Shown in pieces: positions 1-8,927 of a stretch of 39,770 nucleotides of DNA. A model generated the notes under the pieces. The model did not search any database and was not told the origin of the DNA. It saw only the letters and a program-made list of their open reading frames with translations. The position numbers and the translations under genes are program-made. The stretch is taken from positions 1 through 39,770 of the forward strand of contig QKIO01000299.1 in NCBI GenBank assembly GCA_003251015.1, read 5' to 3'. Every line of letters begins with the position of its first letter. The first letter of the stretch is position 1. This DNA is from Bacteroidales bacterium (lineage in GTDB: Bacteria; Bacteroidota; Bacteroidia; Bacteroidales; Marinilabiliaceae).

Positions 1-312
1 ATTAAACGTTGAATGTAATCCCATTACAACTCTATTATTTTCAATATCTACATTTGCACTTAACGAACCATTTGGGAAGATTTCGTCCAACGGGGTGATT
101 TTAGGACTTCCATTTTTAATTTCAAGAAGCGAGATAGACGCACCAGCTTCTAATTTGTTATTATCACTATAATTTAACACTAAAAATTTCTGTTCAGAAT
201 TGCTTGTATTATCCTCACTGCTTGTGTCATGCTCAAGTTCATCCTTTGAACACGATGAAAACAGGCTCAAACCTGCAAGAATAATAATTGGTAAATAGAA
301 TAATTTTTTCAT
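1..312 (-). CDS. Putative lipoprotein, C-terminus truncated by the window edge
   Basis: Not in ORF track. Minus-strand ATG at 312-310 reads MKKLFYLPIIILAGLSLFSSCSKDELEHDTSSEDNTSNSEQKFLVLNYSDNNKLEAGASISLLEIKNGSPKITPLDEIFPNGSLSANVDIENNRVVMGLHSTFN and is open to base 1. Signal peptide with lipobox-like LFSSC followed by charged/Ser residues. Confidence 0.75.
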   Translation of the reverse strand, partial: MKKLFYLPIIILAGLSLFSSCSKDELEHDTSSEDNTSNSEQKFLVLNYSDNNKLEAGASISLLEIKNGSPKITPLDEIFPNGSLSANVDIENNRVVMGLHSTFN

Positions 313-422
313 AGTTGTCTGTATTTCATTTGTTTATTACACCGAATAAATTGTTTTACTAAATTTATAAATTTTAATTAACCTTTCAAATTTTTCTATT
401 TAGCCAACAAGGGACTAACTCT

Positions 423-620
423 ATAGTAAAAAGGGAGGCGATAAAAACAGAATTGACAAACAACAATAACATCAGTATTTTTCTAAACCTCATTGATAAA
501 ATAAGAAATCTAAAAGTTGATAACACCATGCAAACAATAAGCATTTAGCACTTGAATGACCAATTACTAAGAGCAATTACCGAAGGCAAGAAAAACAACC
601 ATTGGACTATTAATCCATAA
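423..620 (+). pseudogene. Possible decayed gene fragment
   Basis: Frame reads ...EAIKTELTNNNNISIFLNLIDKIRNLKVDNTMQTISI*HLNDQLLRAITEGKKNNHWTINP*; protein-like composition interrupted by an in-frame TAG (546-548) and ended by TAA (618-620). No family recognised. Confidence 0.25.
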
Positions 621-760
621 CTTCCCCATCACATCGGCCTCTCCACAAAAAAACGTATAGATAAAGATTGAGGATGAGGAAAGAGACCACCTAAAGTGTG
701 AGTTTGTTTTTTAGGCAATAAAAAATTATCTACCTAAGGTGGAAACCCTTATATAATGTG

Positions 761-897
761 CCCTAAGATAGGCTAAACCTGCTCTAAGATAGCCAAACCT
801 TGCCCTAAGGTGCCTCAAACTTACCCTAAGATAGGCTAAACCTGCTCTAAGATAGGCTAAACTTGCCCTAAGGTTGGTTAAACTTGCTCTAAGGCAC
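761..897. repeat. 21-bp tandem repeat, six full units plus a partial seventh
   Basis: Units 761-781, 782-802, 803-823, 824-844, 845-865, 866-886, partial from 887; consensus C(C/T)CTAAGATAGGCTAAACCTG. All six units are exactly 21 bp. A degenerate related unit (acctaaggtggaaaccctt) lies just upstream at ~732-750. Confidence 0.9.
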
Positions 898-1041
898 AAA
901 AAAATCGCATTGCTAACAATCTGTTAATTGTAAAAACACACACCCAAAGAAAAATAAAAACCGCTTGTTTTAGTTTGATTTAAACACAGACTGGTGGGAG
1001 AAGGGAATAAGCTGCAATGCGGCTTACTGATAGCAGGTAAC

Positions 1042-1080
1042 AAAAAAGCCGCTCTCTAAAATTTAGAGAGCGGCTTTTTT
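1042..1080 (-). terminator. Intrinsic terminator downstream of the GatB/YqeY gene (end of dcw transcript)
   Basis: aaaaaagccgctctctaaa/tttagagagcggctttttt near-perfect palindrome with T tracts on both sides. Confidence 0.85.
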
Positions 1081-1107
1081 ATAGACGTTAATTTAAAGAT
1101 TACAAGC

Positions 1108-1515
1108 CTAACTAAGCAAAGCTTTAACAGCTAATGAAATATCTTTACCATCAGCCTTACCAGCTAATTCGCTAGAAGCAGCAGACATTACCTTACCCAT
1201 TTCTTTAATGGAAGTAACACCTAACTCTTCAACCAAACGTTTCACAACCACCGCAATCTCTTCTGCGCTCATTTGAACAGGTAAATAACCAATAATAGCT
1301 TCCATCTCTGCTAATTCAACCTCGGCTAGATCTTGACGACCTTGCTCAATAAACAAGGCTGCAGAATCCTTACGTTGCTTAACTAATTTCTTAATGACTA
1401 AAAGAGCATCACTATCCGTCATTTCATCTGCTGCACCTTTAGCAGTACGAGCCTCGATAAGTTCTTTTTTCACACTTCGCAAAGCCTCTAAACGCACTTT
1501 ATCCTTCGCCTTCAT
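1108..1515 (-). CDS. GatB/YqeY domain-containing protein
   Basis: 135 aa; YqeY-like sequence (DKVRLEALRSVKKELIEARTAKG..., EMGKVMSAASSELAGKADGKDISLAVKALL); position after ftsZ. Confidence 0.9.
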   Translation of the reverse strand: MKAKDKVRLEALRSVKKELIEARTAKGAADEMTDSDALLVIKKLVKQRKDSAALFIEQGRQDLAEVELAEMEAIIGYLPVQMSAEEIAVVVKRLVEELGVTSIKEMGKVMSAASSELAGKADGKDISLAVKALLS

Positions 1516-1578
1516 GGCTTCATGGCGACTATGATGTCACTGTTTATTAATTCTGAAACACTCATTATATCAATTTTA

Positions 1579-3057
1579 TTAATCTACATTATCATGTAGA
1601 TAGGGATTATCTTTACTTATGCGAGGCCCACCTTTACGAGGGTCATCAGACAACGAGAAACGACTTACTTGTTTGGGATAACTTTCAACTTTAGCTTCTT
1701 TTTGATTAACCATCATATTCTTACGCTTGTAAGCCGGAATATTTTCCATTTGTTCAATAGAACGTTCGTCATCAAGCACCTCTTGATTAATCTTCAACTT
1801 ATAATAACTGGTTGCAGAGGACGACAAATCACTCTCTAAATCACTTAATGTAGGATTAAAATGTTCAACCTCCGTTTTTCGAGTAGGCACAATAGGATTA
1901 TAGTATTTATTAATTCGTGCCTCTTTATCAAATTCTAATTCGCCAAAATCAATTTCTCGTGTTGGCTCATCCATATCTGGGTCTATATCCTTTTTTCTCT
2001 CATACTGAGGCGTAAACTCTTCCTCTCCATCAAGGGAAACTCGGGTTATTTTAGGTTGGTTGCGCTTACTATGTTCAAGCAGTTGAGACGAAACAAAACC
2101 AGTTGCAACAATGGTAACGCAAATTTGATTTCCCAAACTTACATCAGTAGCAGTACCCCAAATAACATTGGCATTATCGCCCACCATACCTTGCACAAAC
2201 TCAGTAATCACACTCAGTTCATCCATGGTGATTTCGTCTTCGCCAGAAGTGATATTAAGCAATACATTCTTAGCACCAACAATATCGTTATTATTCAAAA
2301 GAGGTGATTCCAGAGCAGCCTGAATGGCATCAATAGCACGCGTTTCACCCTCGGCAAACGCAGACCCCATTACCGCAACCCCACTATCTTTCATCACGGT
2401 TTCAACATCAGCAAAATCGACGTTTATTTTACCATGTTTGGTTATTAATTCAGCAATACCACGAGCAGCAATGGTTAACACATCATCAGCCTTAGAGAAA
2501 GCGTTGGTTAGACGTAAATCGCCAAACATCTCCCTTAGTTTTTCATTGTTAATGATGAGCAAGGAGTCCACATGCTTCTCCATCTCCATAATACCATCTA
2601 AGGCTTGATTGATGCGAAGTTTACCTTCAAAACGAAAAGGAATAGTAACAATCCCAACAGTTAAGATACCCAAATCTTTGGCAGCTTTAGCAATTACAGG
2701 CGCAGCGCCAGTGCCTGTGCCACCGCCCATTCCGGCCGTTACAAACACCATTTTTGTATTATCCTCTAATACCCTAATCACATCTTCGATGTTTTCGATG
2801 GCAGATTCACGACCTTTATTTGGTTTATTACCTGCACCACGACCTTCAGTAAGCGATTCGCCCAACTGGATTTTAACAGGTACGGGACTATTTCGTAATG
2901 CTTGCGCATCGGTGTTACACACAACAAAACTAACATCTTTAATACCCTGACCATACATGTAATCCACGGCATTACCTCCGCCACCACCCACACCAATAAC
3001 CTTAATAATAGATGAATTATTAAAAGGTATATCGAACTTCATTATCTCTTCATTCAT
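1579..3057 (-). CDS. ftsZ: Cell division protein FtsZ
   Basis: GTP-binding GGGTGTGAAPVIA, IKVIGVGGGGGNAVDYM; variable C-terminal linker and terminal conserved-type peptide DNPYLHDNVD. Confidence 0.98.
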   Translation of the reverse strand: MNEEIMKFDIPFNNSSIIKVIGVGGGGGNAVDYMYGQGIKDVSFVVCNTDAQALRNSPVPVKIQLGESLTEGRGAGNKPNKGRESAIENIEDVIRVLEDNTKMVFVTAGMGGGTGTGAAPVIAKAAKDLGILTVGIVTIPFRFEGKLRINQALDGIMEMEKHVDSLLIINNEKLREMFGDLRLTNAFSKADDVLTIAARGIAELITKHGKINVDFADVETVMKDSGVAVMGSAFAEGETRAIDAIQAALESPLLNNNDIVGAKNVLLNITSGEDEITMDELSVITEFVQGMVGDNANVIWGTATDVSLGNQICVTIVATGFVSSQLLEHSKRNQPKITRVSLDGEEEFTPQYERKKDIDPDMDEPTREIDFGELEFDKEARINKYYNPIVPTRKTEVEHFNPTLSDLESDLSSSATSYYKLKINQEVLDDERSIEQMENIPAYKRKNMMVNQKEAKVESYPKQVSRFSLSDDPRKGGPRISKDNPYLHDNVD

Positions 3058-3074
3058 ACCTGCTGGTTTAAAAC

Positions 3075-4439
3075 CTACATTTCAACATCGCGCTCGTCAA
3101 AAATGTTGACAAACCTATTCTTTAACGAACCAAAAAGATCACCAGTAATGTAATCGCTACCTTCACGTTTCTTCTTTTCTTTTTTGGCGCTCTTTTTATC
3201 TTGAGGCACTTCTTGCTTTGATTTAATCTCTACATCATTAAACAAAGCAGGCTCAATAATACGATTTGATGGCGCATCCATTGCGCTCAACAAAAGACCA
3301 ATACTCGTTGAATACATTGGGCGCAACACTTCATTTGGCATATTACGCACCAAGCGACGATCGGGCACACCAATGCGAACATCTAAACCAGTGCGATATT
3401 TAATAAGTTGGGGTAAGTCTTTTAACAAAGCACCACCGCCTGTTAAAACAATACCAGCACCTACTTTATCATAGAATCCTGAATTCTCGATTTGGAAACT
3501 AACATAATCAATAATCTCCTCCATTCGAGCTTGAATAATATAAGATAAGCTTTTGAATGATATTTCTTTAGGCTCCCAACCTTCCATTCCTGGAATGGTA
3601 ACCACCATATCCTCGCGAGCTAAGTCACCCATAGCAGAACCATACTGTACTTTTAACGATTCAGCTTGACGGTATAATACAGAACAACCTTCTTTAATAT
3701 CAGATGTTACCACATTTCCTCCAAACGGAATAACCGCAGTATGACGAATAATACCATCATGCAACACAGCCACATCAGTTGTTCCTCCACCAATATCAAC
3801 CAAAACGACACCAGCCTCCTTCTCTTCAGCCGTTAACACACTCATAGAAGATGCCAAAGGCTCAAGAATAAGATCGTTTAGCCCCAATCCAACTCTACGA
3901 ATACATTTTTCGATATTACGAACAGAAGCAATGCGACCCAAAACAATGTGGTAATTACCCTCAAGACGACGACCAGACATACCCACAGGTTGTTTAACAC
4001 CCATTTCGTTATCAACAATATAATCTTGTGCAATAACGTGCATTATCTTCTCACCAGCATCTAAAGGCATCTTATAGTTGTCGTCGAAAAGTTGATCTAC
4101 ATCAGCTTGGGTTATTTCACCCCCAGACTCCACATATTTATATCCACGATTACGTAAGCCTTTAATATGCTGCCCTGCAATGCCCACATACACATCCGTA
4201 AGTCTAAGTTTTAACTTCTCTTCAATGCGCCTTACGGCTTCTTGCACCGATGCCACTGTTTCATCAATATTCAGAACAACCCCTCTTTTCACGCCAGTAG
4301 AAACAACTTGTTCCATGCCTAACATTTCAATGGTTCCATTTTCTGATTTCCTTCCGACGATGGCTACAATCTTGGTTGTACCTATGTCGATAGCTGCTAT
4401 TAGATTAGATTCTTGATTCATATCTATCTTTTTGTGCAA
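3075..4439 (-). CDS. ftsA: Cell division protein FtsA (start possibly at 4421, MNQES...)
   Basis: Actin-like ATPase motifs AAIDIGTTKIVAIVG, VVLVDIGGGTTDVAV, IVLTGGGALL; located between ftsZ and ftsQ. Confidence 0.96.
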   Translation of the reverse strand: MHKKIDMNQESNLIAAIDIGTTKIVAIVGRKSENGTIEMLGMEQVVSTGVKRGVVLNIDETVASVQEAVRRIEEKLKLRLTDVYVGIAGQHIKGLRNRGYKYVESGGEITQADVDQLFDDNYKMPLDAGEKIMHVIAQDYIVDNEMGVKQPVGMSGRRLEGNYHIVLGRIASVRNIEKCIRRVGLGLNDLILEPLASSMSVLTAEEKEAGVVLVDIGGGTTDVAVLHDGIIRHTAVIPFGGNVVTSDIKEGCSVLYRQAESLKVQYGSAMGDLAREDMVVTIPGMEGWEPKEISFKSLSYIIQARMEEIIDYVSFQIENSGFYDKVGAGIVLTGGGALLKDLPQLIKYRTGLDVRIGVPDRRLVRNMPNEVLRPMYSTSIGLLLSAMDAPSNRIIEPALFNDVEIKSKQEVPQDKKSAKKEKKKREGSDYITGDLFGSLKNRFVNIFDERDVEM

Positions 4440-5149
4440 ACAACTTGCCCTTTATATTTCAAACTAACTTTCTCGTATAAATTCCACTCGCGCAACTCCC
4501 ATCCCTTGGTGTATAACGCATGTAGATTATTAAATTTCTCTTCTAGAAACTCTAAATTGCCTAATTCAATCACATGGTCGCCTACACGAGGAACTAAAAT
4601 AAATTCGCCATGCTCTTCCACATATATTTGTTCAATTTGAGCTTGCCAAAAATCATCCTTTTCAATCCACTCGGCCAAGGTAACCAATTGCGAGAGCGAA
4701 TCTAATTGACCCAAATACCCACCTGCTACAATAACATGAGCGGTATATCGTGATGAGAGCGGCATTTTACGACCATTTTCATCTAAGTAATAGGAACCAG
4801 ATCCACCATATACACGAACCTTTGGAACTCGTTGTTGAATATTCAAACATAACGCTCCAGAGCAAGTAACAAAGGCTTCACATCGCTCAATGGATGGATA
4901 TTTATTAAAGGTTTTTTCGACAGCTTCACAGTCTATTTCATCAACAGGCCTACCTAGTAAATCAGGGTAAGACTTTAGTAACAAAGCACGCATGTCGGCT
5001 CCAGACACAAATTTGCTATCCACACTATCGCGAATAACCGTTTGGAAAGACGAACACACCAAATTACTTTTCTCCACAGCCACAAAGGAAAATATGACTG
5101 GAAAATAAAGTAACACAAGCCCTCTTACTATAATCTTTTTCATTTTCAC
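4424..5149 (-). CDS. ftsQ: Cell division protein FtsQ
   Basis: Single N-terminal hydrophobic segment, POTRA-like region, YYLDENGRKMPLSSRYTAHVIVAGG; syntenic position. Confidence 0.85.
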   Translation of the reverse strand: MKMKKIIVRGLVLLYFPVIFSFVAVEKSNLVCSSFQTVIRDSVDSKFVSGADMRALLLKSYPDLLGRPVDEIDCEAVEKTFNKYPSIERCEAFVTCSGALCLNIQQRVPKVRVYGGSGSYYLDENGRKMPLSSRYTAHVIVAGGYLGQLDSLSQLVTLAEWIEKDDFWQAQIEQIYVEEHGEFILVPRVGDHVIELGNLEFLEEKFNNLHALYTKGWELREWNLYEKVSLKYKGQVVCTKR

Positions 5150-5248
5150 TATTTACAAAGCTCAAACTATAAATATACCCTAACCTAAAAGATTAACAAT
5201 CAATAACACACAACTTTTTATCAACAAAAGAGTGTGCATTTTCAACAA

Positions 5249-6619
5249 TTACCCAAGTTGTTTTTCTAACTCAGGCACTATTTTATCTATATCACCCGCA
5301 CCAAGCGTAAGAAGCACCTCTAATGGCTGATTCAAAATCACTTGACAAGCATCGGTTAACGAACAAATCTCAACCTTTTTATTTTTCATTTTAGCAGCAA
5401 TAATTTCAGATGTAACACCTGCTATTGGCAATTCACGTGCTGGATAAATATCCAACAAGACAACACGGTCTGCCGCATCCAAGGCTAAAGCAAAACCATC
5501 TACAAAATCACGAGTACGTGTAAATAGATGAGGCTGAAAAGCCACCGTAATTTTTTTGTTAGGATAAATCGCTTTTACCGAACTTAAGGTTGCTTTAATT
5601 TCTTCTGGATGATGCGCATAATCATCTATATACACTACTTTATCACTTTTAACACGGTAATCAAAACGGCGACGAATACCCTTAAACTTGGGCAAAGATA
5701 CTTTAATTTCGTGAGCCTCAACACCACCCAGCATCGCTAAAGCCATGGCGCCAATTGCATTTTCCACATTTAACAAACCACCAATACCCATCTTCAACCC
5801 CACTATTTTACCCAGTGGAGAACGAAGGTTAAACTGATAATTACCATCTACTAAAGAGATATTTTCTGGATAAAAATCACTTTTAGAATCCATCCCATAG
5901 GTAAATATTTCAACGTCTTCATCCACATCATCTAAAGGCAATCCTTCTTTCATAACCAATACACCACCTGATTGAATGCGCTGGGCAAATTGTTCAAAAG
6001 CCTCAACCACACTTTCTTCATTACCATAAATATCTAAATGGTCGGCATCCATAGCCGATATAAGCGCTAAATGAGGTGTTAACTGTAAAAAAGAACGATC
6101 AAACTCATCAGCCTCTACCACCACAATGTTTGAATCTTCATCAAACAAAAAATTAGTGTTATAGTTTTGAGAAATACCTCCCAAAAAAGCGTTACATCCT
6201 ACCTCAGACTGCTTAAACAAATGAGCGGTAAGCGTTGAAATAGTAGTTTTACCGTGTGTACCTGCCACACAAACGCCTTCCATCTTTTGAGTTAATAATC
6301 CCAAAACTTCAGCGCGTTTCTTAATGGTAAACCCTTCTTTTTTAAAAAAGTTTAATTCGTCATGTCCAACAGGAATAGCCGGAGTGTAGACTACTAATGT
6401 AGAATCCTTCTGCTTAAAAGCCTTATCTATACATTGAATATTATCTTCGAAATGAACGTCTATACCTTCATTCTGTAATTCTTTAGTTAATTGAGTTTCC
6501 ACGCGATCGTAACCTGCAACTTTTAAGCCTTGCAAATGAAAGAAGCGAGCAATGGCACTCATCCCAATACCACCAATTCCAACAAAATAAACGTTTTGTA
6601 CTTTATCTATTTTATTCAT
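5249..6619 (-). CDS. murC: UDP-N-acetylmuramate--L-alanine ligase
   Basis: Mur ligase ATP motif GTHGKTT; VYFVGIGGIGMSAIA; YIDDYAHHPEEI. Confidence 0.97.
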   Translation of the reverse strand: MNKIDKVQNVYFVGIGGIGMSAIARFFHLQGLKVAGYDRVETQLTKELQNEGIDVHFEDNIQCIDKAFKQKDSTLVVYTPAIPVGHDELNFFKKEGFTIKKRAEVLGLLTQKMEGVCVAGTHGKTTISTLTAHLFKQSEVGCNAFLGGISQNYNTNFLFDEDSNIVVVEADEFDRSFLQLTPHLALISAMDADHLDIYGNEESVVEAFEQFAQRIQSGGVLVMKEGLPLDDVDEDVEIFTYGMDSKSDFYPENISLVDGNYQFNLRSPLGKIVGLKMGIGGLLNVENAIGAMALAMLGGVEAHEIKVSLPKFKGIRRRFDYRVKSDKVVYIDDYAHHPEEIKATLSSVKAIYPNKKITVAFQPHLFTRTRDFVDGFALALDAADRVVLLDIYPARELPIAGVTSEIIAAKMKNKKVEICSLTDACQVILNQPLEVLLTLGAGDIDKIVPELEKQLG

Positions 6620-6620
6620 A

Positions 6621-7718
6621 CTATTTAGATTTGGCTAGTTTAATAACTTCTAGGGCAATGTCTTCTGCGGCGTTTGGCTTAGCAAATATTTGAATATTGG
6701 TAGCTAAAGCACTTAATGCAGCTTCATTACTTAATAACAAACAGGCTTGCGGTAAAATATCGGCCACATTAGCATCAGCAATCATTTGAGCTGCTTGTTT
6801 TTCAACCAGAGCCAGGGCGTTTTTGGTTTGATGATCTTCGGACACATTAGGAGATGGCACAAAGATGGATGGCTTACCTAACAAGGCTAATTCTGATATA
6901 GAACTAGCGCCTGCACGAGAAACAACTACATCAGCTACTGCAAAAGCCATACTCATATTGGCAATAAAATCCATTATTTTCACACGCCCCACAAGTTCTG
7001 ATGGTAACTTCATACGCATTTCATCTACATATATTTTACCAGTTTGCCAAAGCAACTGAACATTGTCATCCAATTTATCTAAGCCTAATAAAATACCATT
7101 ATTAACAGAACGAGCGCCTAAACTACCTCCCAGTATTAGGATGGTTTTTTTGTTTGGATCTAGTTTCCAAAAAGTAGCTGCCTCTTGTTTGGTTGAGGTA
7201 CTAGCCAGACCACTTCGTACTGGATTACCAGTCATTAACAATTTACTAGAAGGAAAGAAACGATCCATATTATGGTAAGCCACACAAATACGATTCGCTT
7301 TTTTGGCTAAAATGCGATTAGTTATCCCTGGAAACGAATTCTGTTCTTGCAAGAGACTAGGTACGTTAACCATAGAAGCCACTTTAAGAACAGGCCCACT
7401 AGCATATCCGCCCACTCCCACTACTGCATTTGGGGCAAAATCCTTTACTACTTTATAAGCTTTAAACATGCTAGAGATCAGCTTAAAGGGGAAAGCCAAA
7501 TTACGTAAGGTTAATGTACGATGAAATCCAGCAACAGGAAGACCAACAATGGTAAATCCTGCGGCAGGCACTTTCTCCATTTCCATCTTCCCCAAAGCCC
7601 CCACAAACAATATTTCGCACTGGGGCTCTAACTTCTGCACTGCCGTAGCAATGGCTATGGCTGGAAAAATATGACCACCAGTACCTCCCCCACTAATAAT
7701 AATTTTAAGCTTACTCAT
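6621..7718 (-). CDS. murG: Undecaprenyldiphospho-muramoylpentapeptide beta-N-acetylglucosaminyltransferase
   Basis: ISGGGTGGHIFPAIAIA; ILGGSLGARSVN; SRAGASSISELALLGKPSIFVPSP. Confidence 0.97.
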   Translation of the reverse strand: MSKLKIIISGGGTGGHIFPAIAIATAVQKLEPQCEILFVGALGKMEMEKVPAAGFTIVGLPVAGFHRTLTLRNLAFPFKLISSMFKAYKVVKDFAPNAVVGVGGYASGPVLKVASMVNVPSLLQEQNSFPGITNRILAKKANRICVAYHNMDRFFPSSKLLMTGNPVRSGLASTSTKQEAATFWKLDPNKKTILILGGSLGARSVNNGILLGLDKLDDNVQLLWQTGKIYVDEMRMKLPSELVGRVKIMDFIANMSMAFAVADVVVSRAGASSISELALLGKPSIFVPSPNVSEDHQTKNALALVEKQAAQMIADANVADILPQACLLLSNEAALSALATNIQIFAKPNAAEDIALEVIKLAKSK

Positions 7719-8898
7719 CCTTTATATTTTTATCAGAGCCTTCTGCAGCCTCTTTCTCCAACATATTATTTCGACTCACACTTAATATCGCACCCAACGC
7801 CACACTGGTAAATAGGATAGACGTACCTCCCATACTTATAAAAGGCAATGTTTGACCCGTTACAGGGAAAATACCTACAGCAACACCCATATTAATGAGA
7901 GCTTGAAATATTAACAAGAACGTGAGTCCAACCACCAGCAGCGCAGGAAAGGTTCGAGTACACGCTTTCACAATGACCCCAACTCGAAACACAAAAATGA
8001 GGTACGAAAGAATGATGATTAATGCGCCCCACATCCCAAACTCCTCTACAATAATGGCAAACACAAAATCGCTATAGGGGTGAGGTAAAAAGTATCGTTG
8101 TTGACTATTTCCTGGCCCCTTGCCCCAAATACCCCCTGTTGCAATAGCCATTTGAGAACGTTCGGCTTGGAAATTACCCGCATCATCTTTAGAACTTTCA
8201 TCTTTAGTTGTAAAACGCTCTATACGAGCCTTCCATGTTTTAGCACGATGCAAAAAAGGAACATAAGAAGCTAAGGTAAAGACGATGATTATAAAAATGA
8301 TAGCCATTCCAATGGTGCCAAAAATATATTTCATTGGCATCCGACCTATTATCAGCAAAACCATACTCGCTGCGCCAATAAGTAATGCGGTGGAAAAGTT
8401 TTGGGTAAAAATTAAAATACACACAATACCTACATGAATCATTATAGGCCAAAACGCTTTAGCTGGTGTTTCACCTTCGTTTTGATGGCGAGCTAATACC
8501 TTGGCAATATAAATCATCAAGGCAATTTTGGCCAACTCCGAAGGTTGAAATTGAATGCCTATAAATGGTATTGTCATCCACCGGTTAGCCTGATTAAGGT
8601 TTACACCCGAAAAGAGCGTAATAATCAATAAGCCAATGGAGAAATACAGCAAAACCAACGAAAACTTGGCAAATAACTTATACGATAAATTATGCACCCA
8701 CACCATTAGGCCTAAACCAATAAGCAACATACGACCGTGTTGAAATAGATAATGCGCCGTATCGCCATCGTGATGTTTATAAGCCAAATTACCTGTGGCA
8801 CTATAAACGACCAAACCCGAAAACAACGAGAGCACCACTATTATAGTCCATATAATAGGGTCGCCGTGAATGTATTTCTTAATAGTTTCTTTCATCAA
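7711..8898 (-). CDS. ftsW: Peptidoglycan glycosyltransferase FtsW (SEDS)
   Basis: Polytopic; QPSELAKIALMIYIA, GGIWGKGPGNSQQRYFLPHPYSDFVFAIIVEEFG, LPFISMGGTS. Confidence 0.96.
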   Translation of the reverse strand: MMKETIKKYIHGDPIIWTIIVVLSLFSGLVVYSATGNLAYKHHDGDTAHYLFQHGRMLLIGLGLMVWVHNLSYKLFAKFSLVLLYFSIGLLIITLFSGVNLNQANRWMTIPFIGIQFQPSELAKIALMIYIAKVLARHQNEGETPAKAFWPIMIHVGIVCILIFTQNFSTALLIGAASMVLLIIGRMPMKYIFGTIGMAIIFIIIVFTLASYVPFLHRAKTWKARIERFTTKDESSKDDAGNFQAERSQMAIATGGIWGKGPGNSQQRYFLPHPYSDFVFAIIVEEFGMWGALIIILSYLIFVFRVGVIVKACTRTFPALLVVGLTFLLIFQALINMGVAVGIFPVTGQTLPFISMGGTSILFTSVALGAILSVSRNNMLEKEAAEGSDKNIKDE

Positions 8899-8927
8899 TT
8901 AAATAAACCTATAGCGTTTACTCATTA

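Noticed and set aside
761-897. CRISPR array
   Set aside because: The 21-bp units are contiguous with no unique spacers and there are no cas genes in the window.
2056-2950. Plus-strand ORFs (83, 94, 113 aa) and minus 2778-2996
   Set aside because: They lie antisense to or out of frame within ftsZ and have low-complexity, non-family sequence; shadow ORFs.
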